Assembly: GCA_039654915.1 (NCBI GenBank) | Contig: CM077596.1 | Location: forward strand, 55,054,501 to 55,118,500 | Direction of reading: 5' to 3' | From: Aquilaria yunnanensis | Lineage: Eukaryota > Streptophyta > Magnoliopsida > Malvales > Thymelaeaceae | DNA length: 64,000 nt | Part shown: piece after piece, positions 36,658-49,914 of the stretch | Position numbering within the stretch: position 1 is the stretch's first letter | Layout of the letters: every line of letters starts with the position of its first letter | Made by a program: the position numbers and the translations under genes | Notes under the pieces: model-generated | Told to the model about the DNA's origin: nothing | Seen by the model: only the letters and a program-made list of their open reading frames with translations | Database searches by the model: none

Positions 36658-38021
36658 ACGGATGGCAAAATCTAACCCGGCCCAATGACCTGACAAAACT
36701 CACTCGAACTCCAGCCCCACTTAACCTGATTTGACAAAAAAACAAATTAACAACCAGAACCCAAATATGATTGAAAAGAAACCCGAAAAAACCAAAACAT
36801 AAAATACCTGAACCTAAAGTGACTCAAGCTTGAATTGATCTAAACTATAAATGACCCAAACCTGAGATTGATCTGACTCGAACATGAGATAACCCGATGA
36901 CTAAACCAAAAAAAATCTAATTTTAACTCTCCCCCTAAACCTCAACTTTACTTTTGCATTATCTTTCATATTTATGGGCTTCCATGTTTAGTAACTTTCA
37001 TTTTTTGGGACTTTTATACTTAGTATATCCCATATTTAGAAAATGTGACTTTTGTAATTAATAACATGCATTTTTTTGGACTTTCATATTTAGTAAGTCT
37101 TATATTTCAAATGTGACTTCCATATTTAGTAGTTCTTTTTTTTTTTAACATTCATGATTAGTAATTCTCATATTTTGATAGGGGATTTCCACATTCAGTA
37201 ACTTCTATTTTTTTAGAACTTTTATATTTTGTAAGTCCCATGTTTAGGGGAGTGACTACCATATTTAGTAAGTCTCATATTTACATTATTTCAAAATAAG
37301 TAATTTTTATATTTAGTAAGTTTAATAATATTGATAGATAATTTTCAAAATTATAACACTCAACCCTAAAATTTTAAGTATTGTACAATAACATACTTAA
37401 ATTTTAAAAATTTTCATTTCAGTCACCCCTAATAATTACAATATAGTTCAAATCTTTGCACTTTCACCTAAAATTTTTCAAATTTTACAATTTAATCACT
37501 CATAGTGAATTTGAGTTGCATTTTGTAGTAATTTTCATTCGAACATAAGCATAACAAAATTGTCATAGTGTATGTCTAGGCAATAGCTGGGTGAAGATCT
37601 AAAAGGCCTGTATAGTGATAGTTGAAGGATATGAGTCTGAATAAACAATCAAGTATTAACAGCAATGTTAAATTACCTAAATATGTAATAAACTATAATG
37701 AAGAAAATTTTTATGAATATTTTGATTAAATAGACTAAAAAATAAAATTTAATTTAATTTATATCACACAAAAAAAATGAATTATTTGATTCAAATTTCA
37801 ACAAAAATTGAAAAAAAATGAATCAATTCAGGCCTATGCACTAGGAACCCGAGCGAAGAAAAAGGTCGACTCAAAACCTGACATAAAGTCATCTAAGACT
37901 GAAATTCAAGCCCGAACCCAAAATCAACCCGATCTAGACCTGAATTCATTCTAACTTGAGTAGATCTAAACATGAATGACATAACCTAAACTTGACCCAA
38001 CTCACCAAATTGTCATCTTTA
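36658..38021 (+). mobile_element. Non-coding Mutator-like element, ACCCGA-rich ends (shared by both duplication copies)
   Basis: Begins ACGGATGGCAAAATCTAACC and ends CAAATTGTCATCTTTA, with weak inverse similarity (GGATGGCAA / GATGACAAT). It is flanked by a perfect 9-bp repeat CGCTGACTT at 36649-36657 and 38022-38030. Ends are rich in CCCGA/CCTGA words; the middle has ~35-bp subrepeats of the TTTAGTAAGTCCCATATTT type. No ORF. Copy B has the same element at the same host site (62736), so this insertion is older than the duplication. Confidence 0.75.
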
Positions 38022-38909
38022 CGCTGACTTCCTCATGCATCAAGATCGAATAAAGTAGAACAGTGACTTCTACATTAGAAAAGTTATATATATTTTAATA
38101 GTGAATGCCAAAAACAAAAGGCTAGAATATTGTTGACGTCATGTTTCTTCTTCTTTTTTTCTTTTTCTTTTTCCTTTTTTACCTTTCTCAGTTTATTGTC
38201 AAAGGTCTATTTCAGTCGCTAGATATGTTATTTCTGAACTTTTGGTCTCCAAACTCCTCCATATTTTAGAGATGTCAACAGGTTTGGTTTGGACCTTTCT
38301 ATATGTAATTGGGTTCAAGTAATATTTTTCCCGTGGCTAGGCGGGTAATACCCTCAAACTTATTTAAAACATATGTTTAACTTTTTATACTTCTTTTTTT
38401 TAAAAATATTTTTTATGTATATTTTACAAAGAATGTGCATATTTATAGTTAATAATAACTAAAAAATCACAAATTAAAGTAATATAAAGTAATTTATGTT
38501 ATTTATAATTTTTTTGAAATAAAATCATATTTTAAATGTAAATATATTAATTTATTAAGGATACAAGTAGAATTAGTTAAACTCATACATTCCTTAAAGC
38601 TATGCGAGTAAGGCAAGTTTGGGGTTAGGTGGCCAAGTTCACAAAATGTGGTGCAATGTAGTGTACTTATATGGCATATGGATGGATAAAATCCATTACC
38701 TGCGGATACCTGCCTATGACGGATATGTAGATAGGTAGAAAAACCTATGACGACATGAATTTAGATAGTAAAATATATTTGTTTGCCGGGTATGGGCCAG
38801 ATGGGTGGTTTAAGGTATCCACGATGGATTAATCGTCATACCTACGAAGTTAAAACACCTAATATACCATTCTCAAATCTTTAACCCTAATGTTATCCCA
38901 CCTCTCCTT

Positions 38910-38957
38910 ACCTCCACCTCTCTCTCTCTCTCTCTCAAGCTCTCTCTCATTTCATAT
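38910..38957 (+). repeat. CT microsatellite
   Basis: A run of CT dinucleotides lies directly left of, and partly within, the target site of the next Mutator-like element. Confidence 0.8.
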
Positions 38958-40441
38958 AGGGATGGCAAATCTAACCCGACCCGATGAAATGACCCAACCC
39001 ACCAGAACTCAAGCCTAACCTGAGGCAATTTGACAAGAAAAAGTTAACAATTTGAACTTGACATGAACCCAAACCCGATTGAAAAAAACTCGAGAAAACC
39101 CAAACTCAAATGACCTAAACCCGAAATGACTCGAGCCTGAATTGACCCAAACTCAAGATGACCTGATGACTAAACCTAATAAGACTACATTTTAACCCTC
39201 ATCCTAAATCTTAACTTTCCTATTTTATTATCTCCCATATTTAGTAAGTCCTAAATATGGAGACTTCTATATTTAGTTACTACCATTTTTTTGGACTTTC
39301 ATATTCAGTATGTCCCATATTTAGGAAATATGACTTCCTTAATTAATAATTTCCATTTTTTTGTACTTTCATATTTAGTAAGTCTCATATTTGGAGATGT
39401 GACTTCTATATTTAGTAGCTCAATTTTTTTCACATTCGTGTTTAATAATTCTCATATTTTGAAAGGGGATTTCCTTATTTAGTAATTTCCATTTTTTTTA
39501 GGACTTCTACATATTGCAAGTCCCATATTTGGGAACAGACTTCCATATTTATTAACTTCCATATTTATTAACTCCCATATTTTGATTATTCAAAAAGAAG
39601 TAATTTTTATATTAAGTAAGTTTAATGATCTTAATAGGCAATTGTTAAAATTACAACATTCATCCATAAAGTTTTAAGTATAGTGCAATAAGGTACCTAA
39701 ATTTTAAAAAATTTTGTTTCAGTTAATAATTACAACATAGGTCACTGAACTATTGAAATCTTTGCACTTTAACCCAAAAATTTTAAAATTTTATAGTTTA
39801 GACACTAATAGTGAACTTGATTTGCATTTCATAATAATTTCAAAGAAAATTCATTAGAACATAAGCAAAACAAAATTGTCATAGTGCGTCTTGGTGATAA
39901 CTGTATGAGAATCTGAATAACTTGTACGGTGATAGTTGAAGGGTATGGGTCTAGAAAGAAAAATCAAGTATTACCAACAATGTTAAATTGCCTAAATATG
40001 TGCTAAACTATAATGAAGAAAATTTTTATGAATATTTTTAATAAATATACTAAAAATAGAAAAATTATTTAAATTAAATCACACAAAAAATATCAAATTC
40101 TTTTATTTAAATTTTAACAAAAATTGAAAAAAATGAATCGATTCAATCATTTTGGCCTATACACCATTAACCCGAGTGAACACAAAGGTCGACCTAAATC
40201 TAATCAGAAACCTAACCTGAAGTTATCCGAAACTGAAATTAACCTGACTTGTAATAAACTCAAATCCAAATAAACCTGGCCTGACCCAACCCAACCCAAA
40301 CCAGAAATCAACCCAAACTTAAATGACCTGACTTGAACCCAACCTGAATCTAAATTCATGCTAACCTATGCTAACCCAACTAGACCATAAGCTGAATGAC
40401 ATAACCCAAATTTGGCCCGACCCACCCAACTATCATCCGTA
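38958..40441 (+). mobile_element. Second copy of the ACCCGA-rich Mutator-like family
   Basis: Collinear with 36658-38021 throughout, including the TTTAGTAAGTCCCATATTT subrepeats and the CAAAATTGTCATAGTG stretch. Begins AGGGATGGCAAATCTAACCC and ends CAACTATCATCCGTA. The 9-bp flanks are ATTTCATAT (38949) and ATTTTATAT (40442), one mismatch. Its right-end inverse TACGGATGAT matches the left terminus of its sister better than its own, which helps define the terminus as ACGGATG. Confidence 0.7.
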
Positions 40442-43400
40442 ATTTTATATTGTTCAGAAACTCTTGTTTTGTACATATTTGATTCAAATCCCTGATCTTT
40501 TCCCACTTTCTCTTTACCTTGGGAATTCCTCGTCTCCTTCTTCCTAATTCAAATAGATTTGTTTCACGACGATTATCAACAAGTACTCGATTTGTCACAG
40601 ATCTAGCTTTCCCAGGCAAGTTCATTTTGCTATCTATTTTCTTTTTCTTTCTAAAGAAACTTCTCTTAGGTCCCTAAGGTCTACAAATAATGGTGCTTTT
40701 ACTCTAATCCTACTTCTTTATTTCCAAATCACCTTGGACTGTGATCATTTTGCTAGGCTAGTTTATCGATCCAACTGCATTGATCGATTAATCAACATGA
40801 GAATGAGAGCCACAATGTATTTATTCAAATTTTACCTCCATTTGTTTGCTTGTAATTAATTTCACTTAGTTTCGTTTGTCTTGGTTCAACGTGTAAATTA
40901 TATGAGGTTTTAATTAGGTCTTGAATAAAAAAAACCATGGAAGAATAAGAAGGAAGGAGGAAGATGGGCAAAATCTCTATTTCGTAACTCATTTTTACAT
41001 AAAAGGCATGTATGGATTATGTGTGGGTATGGGTATAGGTGAGAAATAGCACCCACTAGTGGATACTCGTGCACGATGGCAGTTAAGGGCACCCATGCCC
41101 AATCTGCCCTGTTACCATTCCTATGTACTTTTTTACATCCATATACTGTTGTGACTGAAACCAGGGTCCTGATCATCAAACGGATGAGTTCAATGACTAG
41201 AGGGGTAGAAATAATAGACTTAGGAATTAGCTGAAGAACTAGTTTATATACTTGGCATTGCCGCAAGACTCAAGAAACGTCGGGCGAACAAGATCAATAA
41301 TTCCATAATACTATCGAAATTCTCATAAAATTTGATAACTGCAACATAAGGAATTAAAAATGCAAGTTCATTATGTCCAAAGTCATGTTAGTCTATACAA
41401 AAACACCTAATAATATACTCCCTCCGTCCCAATTTACTTGAAACGTATTTCTTTTTGGGAAGTCCCAAAAAGGTTGAAACGTTTCCTTTTTAGGAAAGTT
41501 TAAACAATTAAATAATCCTTTTACACGAAACCCAATAAAGATTCTTTTTTTTAATCTCCACTCAACCTCTCACTGCACAAAATCCCAAAAAAAATCTTTC
41601 CTTTTTTAATCATTATTTAAACTTTTACTACATAAAAAATTAACACAAATTACATACACCTTAATCTCCGTGTCCAGTTAAATGTTTCAATTAATTTGGG
41701 ATGGAGGTAGTATTATAAAGTCTGGTCAATGTGTTATAACACTAGTTGTGCAATTAAGCTGCAATAAATTTTGTATGGGAATCTACCTAATTCCATCATA
41801 AAAATGCCAAATTGTATTATCCCCGTTCGGAGAGTAAAGATTAAGTGCAATTTTTGAGACAGTATTTATTAAATGATAAATGAGATGAAATCATAACTCA
41901 GACTTATAAATTCATGTTCAAATCCTAATTAATTCGGAAGTACACATCTTTTCAGCAATAGATACTAATTTGGTGTCAACGACACTTTTCCATATTGATT
42001 ATGAAATACAATAAATAGATCAAATAATAAGACCCCCAATTATTCTCCTATTTACCACCCTCAACAGCTTTTCTTTTTGTCCACCAAATTCACATTTGGT
42101 AGTCTTGTCCATCACCTAGGCATGGAGGCATGAGGAAGCAAATCAAACTTTCAACCAAATTAAAACTACGAAATCATTCCTTTGTACTCTTTATCGGTTG
42201 ACAAAAAAAAGAGTAAATAATTTGTTCATTGATTACTTGATAATTAGTTGCCTCAATTCGCACCTTTTCTGCACCCATCCTATACGCCTCTGGTTACTAT
42301 TCCTCTTCCTCTTGGAAATTAACAAATTGACTCAACAAAAAACCAAAAGGAATGGACCCACTAAATAATAGATGATAACATTTAAAAAAAATGACCTAAT
42401 ATCACATGCCATATAATGATCTACTGCAACATGAAAAACAAAAAAAGATAAAATTTGAAAAACGGAAACTTAAAAGGATGAGGAAATTAAAGAATGTTGT
42501 TATACGCCACTATGAATTTAGAGAGCCTCATGGGAGTGCGATCAAACTTGAGTCAGAAAGCTTAGAGTATGCATGGGACAATGGGAGTCATGCAATAATA
42601 AGCTTTTGAAAAAAAAAAAAAGAAAACTAAAGCCAACACTAAAAAGATAACTTGAGATAGAAAGATGTGCTACTTGGAAAACATGGCCAGCACTAAAGGA
42701 GATAATTTTTATTTTAAATTTAGAACAATTTATTTTAACTTAAATTAAATTAATTTAAAATAATTTTTTTTTTTGTACTTAGAATTTCTACACCATAAGT
42801 TAAGAGTTTTTAAAGAGTAATGGAAGGGGGATTTCTCATATCGAGGCTTGCGTTGTGGTAGGATGAAGCTTGTGTCATCTCATTGAACTTGCAAAGATAA
42901 AAATGAATTATTTTTATTTTTACATTTTTTTTATCTAGAGCAAATTTAATTCAAAAGTCAACATTATATAGATTTTATAATTCATTTGGAATGAAATTTG
43001 ACCATTCATCAGAAAAATCATAAAAAAAAAACTTTGAGTGTGAAACTTTTTCATGTTACAATTCACAGGGCTTGCCAACCTATTTTGATTTATTGTTTAT
43101 AACACAAACTTTCCAACGTTGAATAGGGCAAATTTCAAAAATGTCCTTAGACTTGAGTAAAAATACAGTTCAATTCATTCTATTGTAAAGCTTAGTAAAT
43201 ATAAATTAAGAAAAGTTGGGTAATCTAAATTGTTATTTAACAATAGAATTATTGAAAGATGGGCTAATGTACAACTTAATTTAAAATTAAAAGAAACATT
43301 GAAGTCAGTAATTAACAAATACTATGTGGCCCAAAAAAAAAAAAGAAAAAAGTAGCCGGGACTATAGATAATCTAATCATATTCAGAGATAAAAATGTAA

Positions 43401-43549
43401 ACTTTTCAAAGAGGAGAAGCAAATTTTCAACTAATTAAACATTAGGCGTTTTTGGATTTTACCTTTTTTTTTATATTTGTGTTTGTAGCATTTGTGTTCT
43501 TTCATTTTCTTAGGGTGTCGTTTGCCACTTCGAGGATATTTTTATAGGG
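40442..43549. other. No gene recognised apart from a MITE
   Basis: AT-rich DNA with short ORFs only. At 40985-41130 a GGGTATGGGTATAGGTGAG / CACCCATGCCCAATCTGCCC stretch may be another decayed MITE. A 67-codon open stretch at 42406 has no recognised domain and no conserved neighbour. Confidence 0.5.
41418..41710. mobile_element. Stowaway-type MITE (Tc1/mariner), 293 bp
   Basis: Left end CTCCCTCCGTCCC and right end GGGATGGAGGTAG form the classic Stowaway inverted termini, flanked by TA dinucleotides at 41416-41417 and 41711-41712. Interior is AT-rich and non-coding. Confidence 0.9.
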
Positions 43550-43550
43550 C

Positions 43551-44303
43551 CTCGATGCACACTTGGTCCCTCAATTTTACAAACTAATTTGAGTTAGTTC
43601 TTTAAATTTTATTCAGTGCAGATTAGTCAGTAAATTTTGATAGGCTATGTGACTTAGTATTCAAATTTTGATAAACTTGGTACCTTGATTGAAGAGTCAA
43701 GGGTTTTTACCCAAATTGAACTACTCTACTCTTAGATGCACCAACAATTAGATCATGATGAGGTTGAGTGGTGGTGGTGAGGCTCAACCATGTTGCTCAT
43801 ATGCTGGGCAAGCTAATGATGCTGCAACTTGACTTTTAGTGCCTCGGTGTAGCAATGAGGCTTAGGAACAAATAATGATGGCTGAGGGTAGTAGATGGAT
43901 CTCTAAAAGTAAATATGGCATTTATGGCTTTAGTGCAGTAGCAATGATTGAGAACTAATGATGAATGGCTTCATCACTTTATTTGCGTGTGGTAGAGGCT
44001 GCAAATCTGAAGCTCAAACATAGCAAGGAAGCGTAAGGAATATTTCAACTCATTTTGGCATCTTTGGTGGCAGGCTAAGCCTAGGAGCTATAATGTAGTG
44101 TGAGGCAAAATAAAGATGGTAGGCTAGAGTTACAAAATGATGACTAGTAGGTCGACAGTGAGGGTGAAACTACTAGTCCTTGCAATGAAGGACTAGCTCA
44201 CTTAATTTTTTAGAATTGAGAGATTAAGTCACGTTGAGTTAAAAATCAAGGAAAAGACTTTGCTAAAGTCAATGAGGGATCAAATGTGCATTTTGACCTT
44301 TCT
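43551..44303. mobile_element. Small non-autonomous Mutator-like element
   Basis: Left end GGCCTCGATGCACACTTGGT faces right end inverse GGTCAAAATGCACATTTGAT. Flanks TTTTTATAG and TTTCTACAG agree in seven of nine positions. Subterminal stretches repeat the words AGTTAGTC and AATTTT in inverted order. The middle (43730-44190) has no recognised coding content. Confidence 0.5.
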
Positions 44304-46388
44304 ACAGTTTTTTTTAGGGGGAAATTACCTTGACCATCGTATTTTTTACATTGTGCAAATCCAACCCGAAACTCATCTTATTTGTAATGTTCACATGTAA
44401 CCCTAAATTCAGGCTTTATCTACTCTTGTGTTCCAAAAGTTGCAGTTGAGACCCAATCAAATCACAACACCATCACCTTCAAGATGGACAGAGGGCCATG
44501 CCTTCCAAGATGATCTTACCATCTCAATGGATTTCACTATCATCAAATTCTTCTTCGATGATAACTCCGACACTCGTGACTCCAACATCACCATTTCCTT
44601 CCAAACATCACCACCAAGCCCCCTACTGTCATCATTGAATAGAATTAGACTTGGATCACATCACTATCGTTAATGGGGGTTTTAGTAGTGGGTGCTATAG
44701 CAAGGGTTTCACTAGTTGGTGTTGGAGCAGGGGGTCTTGGATATTTCTTTCATTGACATTTCTCAAGCAAAGCAAAAAAGATCATAGCAAGGATGGAAAC
44801 GAATAGATCGATGCCCATTCGTTGCAAATAGGAGGTTCCAACAGGCATTATTGATGTAGGCTTTAAGGATGGGGATGATGAGCATCATGTAGATGGGAAT
44901 GAAAATGCCACTTGGCACAAAGCACATGATCCATCTATTTTAGGCCATGCTGGTAACCTTCGGATTCATCACCACCACTGCATTATTGAATAATTTGCAA
45001 TTAGGTCACCGATCATAAATTTCTAATGGTTGTCTTTTATAAAATGGATTTATCAATAATTGAAATGTTTTTCTATACTGTGTTTCAGCTTACTACATAA
45101 GTTGATTTAGGGATAGCAAGTTTGGGCTTTGTTTGTCCATCACTACCGAGAACGAAGGAAAGGGAAAAAAGAATCAAGCAAATTCTGGGTTCACTTGTCA
45201 TTCATTGTCCCTGACTTTTCTACTTTTTTTTTTTAACCCCAAGCAGAGATCCATCACTACCTCATTGCCCACTTGGTGGAATTGAAGAAAATAGAAGCTT
45301 TAAATTTCAATTTTGAGTGCCACAAGACAAAAGTTTATATAAAGACTTTTTCATCCTTAAATATAATCCCACTCACAAGTATACTGTATCAGTTATAGTA
45401 GCGATGAGTTAGATGTCGATCTCACAGAGAATTGTATGGTAAAGAATTCTATTAATTATTAAAGTATGATGACCTCAATTTTAGCTAGAGCAAACAAAAA
45501 AATCAAAACAAGTAATAAGAAGCTAATCTATTAAAATTGTGGATCACCCAACCACAAAAAAATATGAACTTAACAAATTATCCTAAACAAATATTTACAA
45601 GGTTTCTAAGTAGTGCTATCTAAATAGGTTACTACATAGATATAACTTTGACACAATTATCTACCTAGCTCAAATCATATTTTCTGATAATTGTAGACTA
45701 GAAAACTCTAAAGTATCAACTATACTATTTCAAGGCAAGGCTAATTAACTTCTTAAAACCCTTTTTATTATTCTCATTACAATTTTCTTAAAAATCATTA
45801 AGCTTAAGTTCTATAAAAACCTCTTTCAAGTCATTTCCTAAATTTAGCAAATTGTTGACTCTACCGATCACCCATGCTTTATTAGCTCTCTTTGGATCTA
45901 AAAGACCTCTTTCAATTCATTTCCTAATCTAACAAGTTGTTCAACACAAGTAGCCAACAAATGGACACAATCCAACAAATGGACACAATCAATCACAAAC
46001 AAATTATGAACAAACACCATGAAAATAATCAATAGGTTATGTATTTATAAAAAGCACAGATCTATACATATTTACAAAAATATTAAACTATACATATTTA
46101 CAAAAATATTAAACTAACATCAAAACAATTTTTATGCCACTGATTTGCCCACAACCTGTGCTACACTCTTCTGTACTATCATGCCAATTTTCATTAACAT
46201 AATAACCAATGAATCATAAACATGATAATTAGATCAATGCCACCTAATTTCTCCACCATTTCTAGTGGCATTTCCCTAGACTATCATACAAATTTTCATT
46301 AACATCATAATCATCTTAATGTCGGGCTTCGGCTTACTGCCATCCATTTGTTCTATGGCAATTATCAAACTCCCCTGTACTATCATGC
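44304..46388. other. Degenerate DNA with membrane-protein-like and LTR-like fragments
   Basis: On the minus strand 44990-44820 reads FNNAVVVMNPKVTSMA, a stop, then NRWIMCFVPSGIFIPIYMML, a hydrophobic stretch of a multi-pass membrane protein I cannot name. At about 45365-45470 CACAAGTATACTGTATCAGT and GTCGATCTCACAGAGAATTG resemble a conserved stretch of plant gypsy elements. At 46065-46120 a 26-bp unit (TACATATTTACAAAAATATT) occurs twice. Nothing here looks functional. Confidence 0.4.
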
Positions 46389-46448
46389 CTGCTTATGGTG
46401 GTTTGGCTGTTGTCTGTTCTCCCTGCAATCATCTTTCACCAAGGTGAC

Positions 46449-46970
46449 ATTTCTACAATTTCATCATTATATATATTGTTCAATTGAACCAAATTTTATT
46501 TATATTTCATTTTCACCCATAAAATTCAAGGAAGAAGGCAAAGCACCTAGATTTACTGTCAAACACATCTCAGGTTCTAATTTAAATTATATTTATTTGA
46601 TGCACCATGTTTATGTTGCAGAATTTTCTACAATATCATCATCATATATATCTTTCAATTGAAACAAATCTTATTTCTATTTTGTTTTCACCCAAAAAAT
46701 TCAAGCAACAAAACAAAGCACCTAGATTTACCATCAAACACATCTCAAGTTCTAGTTTGAATTATGTTTATTTGATGCTCCATGTCTATGCTGTAGAATT
46801 TTCTACAATTTCATCATCATCTATATCTTTCAATTGAACCAAATATTATTTTTATTTCATTTTCACCCAGAAAATTCAAGCAAGAAGGCAAAGCACCCGA
46901 ATTTACAAGCAAACACATACCAGGTTTCAATTTAAATTATGTTTATTTAGTGCACCATTTCTATGCTACA
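46449..46970 (+). repeat. Three tandem copies of a ~174 bp unit (copy B)
   Basis: Partner of the array at 6968-7490; units start at about 46453, 46627 and 46801. Unit number and order are unchanged between the two copies, so the array has not expanded or contracted since the duplication. Confidence 0.8.
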
Positions 46971-49914
46971 TAATTATTTTCTTTCTCCTCTCCTCTTTGT
47001 CAATTAGGATTTCTTGGCAGGTTAACACATGGTTAGTAGTTCTAATAAAATAAAGTAAGATGGATGTTTTAGAATTCTGTAGATAAGAATTTAAATATTT
47101 ATGGATAATGCAATGTGATTCTATTTTTCTCTACTAATTTCTCCCTACCAATGAAATGAAATATTATTTTAAAATCAAACTTCTTTTTGTTTAAATTTTC
47201 CAATTATTATGGATATAATTGAGGTGGTTCCCATCCCTTTTTGTAAAAACTCTTGATCATATTCGTTGGAAGCTTAAGAAAGATAGCTCGTTGGGCATAA
47301 TTATGAAAAGATAGCCTTTTTTACTCAAAAACAGATATAGGCACATAGAGTGGATAATGGGCAGTTTATGAGAGTAATCCTTCTGAGAATTCAAGCTCTA
47401 AGAATGATCTTTATGACTGAGAGGAATTAGCTTTTATTTATAGGAGGATATTAGTATTCTATCGGTTTTTTTTAATCCTATTTCCTAAAAGATATTTTCA
47501 TTTATGTTGCTACATTTTAGTTCACTAATGCAGTTTTTTATTACTCCATCTTGTTACTATTTTATCTTTCTTATGCTTTTTATTTGTAACTTTAAAGAAT
47601 ATAAATTAGCACATTGCATTTCCCCTAAATTATTAAATTTTTTATGAATAAAACACAATATTACTCATAAATGTTAGGTATGGGACTAATGAGAGACAAA
47701 TAAAAAATTTTCATGAATAAATGAAGTAAAATTTTAGGACTTAGATATGACAGACATATGAATTAGTCTAGGAAAAATAAGGAAACAATGATTAGTCCAG
47801 TTTTGTAGTCTGATTAACGATGATACACATGATTAGGCAAGGAAGTTTACCTTCTTCGCCATGTGCTCATCCGGATCGACCCCTTATTCACCATTTCCTT
47901 GTATCCATTCAACCCCTCATTGGTAGCCAGTGTTTTTAGCATGCATAAAATAAATTAATTAGAACTATGTAATACTGAGTTCATGCTAAAATATATAATC
48001 ATTGCATGATAATAGATCCTCGAAAATATACCTTAGGTTTCTTTCTCTTCCAGCCAAATTTGTCCATTTAAATGCAAATTCATTCTACTATTTTGCTAAC
48101 CACATATGAAAGATTTAGTTCTTTAAACAAATTTATGGCTTCTGGTATATGGCATAAGTAAGATATAGGGAGGCTTGTATAGGAAACAAACCTTTCCGAC
48201 GGCAGGGGATGTATTAGGCATGCAAGTGGGAACAGCTCTACCACTTAGACATAAAAAAATTCCCACACCAATCATTCCAATAGAAACCGGTGCCAAGAAT
48301 ACAACAAAAATGTTTTGACCATCCAAATCTTTTCACCTAGATCTATGAAAAACATTTCCCTTTAAGGTTGAAAGCATTTAGAGGATGGTGCAAATGACAT
48401 TCAAAAAAAGCTAACGGTGCATAGATCGATGAAGGGGGTTAATAGAGCTAATGAAAACCTTAGTATTTCTAGGTTGACCATGTAGCAGCAACTGATGGCA
48501 GGAAGCTTGGCAGTGAGGAAAGAAACCAAAAAGGATTACAAAGATTAGAGATGAACAGAGAAAAAATAACTTTTTGACTAGATCTAGGAAAAACCATGTC
48601 ATTTTTCAATAAAACCTTTTCAAAATCGTTAAATACAAGACAAATATGTACTAATTGGGAAAAAAAATATGTAAATCTGAGATTTCCTCCAACATAGACG
48701 GAAGTGAGAATGCTGGAAAAATCATACTTTTGATGTTAACACCACCATGCAATTTAAAGTAATGGCGACAGCAACACCCAAAACCCAAAAAATGATTATT
48801 GTGGCAATAAAGGTGAGAGAGAACGAAGTGTTGGTGAGAGATTATATAGGGTTAGGACAAGCTAGCTTTTTTATAGGCAAACTTTATTAAATTACACATA
48901 TCAATCCTGTGGAAACCATCATCTTGTCACTTTAGTCCCTAATTTATATAGTGCGTTCCTTATTTACCCTACCTTTTGAAAAGTGACAAATATAGTATTG
49001 TTTGTATGTTCAATGCATTGGACTTTGTTTTCCTTCATTTTTTAGGCATCTGAAAAATAAAGATTTCTGTTCTTTGGCCCATTGACATTGGGCCACCTAT
49101 CAAATTTCGTTTAGGCTTAAATTTTTTTGCATGCCAAACAGTTTGTGCACTAAATTAAATTGCCCACTTGTGTGGCACTATTTTGTTAATTTCTTAGGCC
49201 TTTTTAGAGTGGCCCATTTTTTTTTATTTCATTGGGCTTTATTTATTTCACCCATTTGATCTAAATTATGTTTTTTTTAACCTTAAATTTAGCCCATTTA
49301 TATATGACATTGTCACTATCATACTTGATGTAACAATAAATGTTTTACACTTCATTTTTAACATTAAATCAATTACTAACATCTTCTGTATGAAGTAAGT
49401 GGAATGAATATTTATATATGAACTACTATCCCATCCGTTAGATGTATTGTGAAACTAGTTATATTATATGCTCTTGGGGGCTTCTTGTAATTTCGTCCGT
49501 TATTTGAGAAGGTGAGAATTTTTTATGTTGAAAGAATGAAAATAAATAATAAATTTAACCAAAAAGTAGTGACGAAACAATAAATGAAATTGAAGACGAG
49601 GAATACCAAAACATGATGCAACAAAAGAAAAATAAAAATAAAAGGTAAGGTGGAGCGATGCAGCTATAGGTAATCTACGGAAGGAACTAAAGATAAATTT
49701 TTCTTGATGGCGAGCTTTTTTAGACAGTTTAAACTTTAAATTAACAGTGTTCACAATCACATTCAGGCGTAGATTACATAGGAGGAAAAATGGGAAACTG
49801 GGATGTTCATGCTTAAAACTAACGGCAACGTAGGCAGCAACGTAGACACAAGAACTCAAACACAGCAAAACACGAACTCTTCATGGGGCCGGGGCAACCC
49901 GGCGCTCGCCGGAA

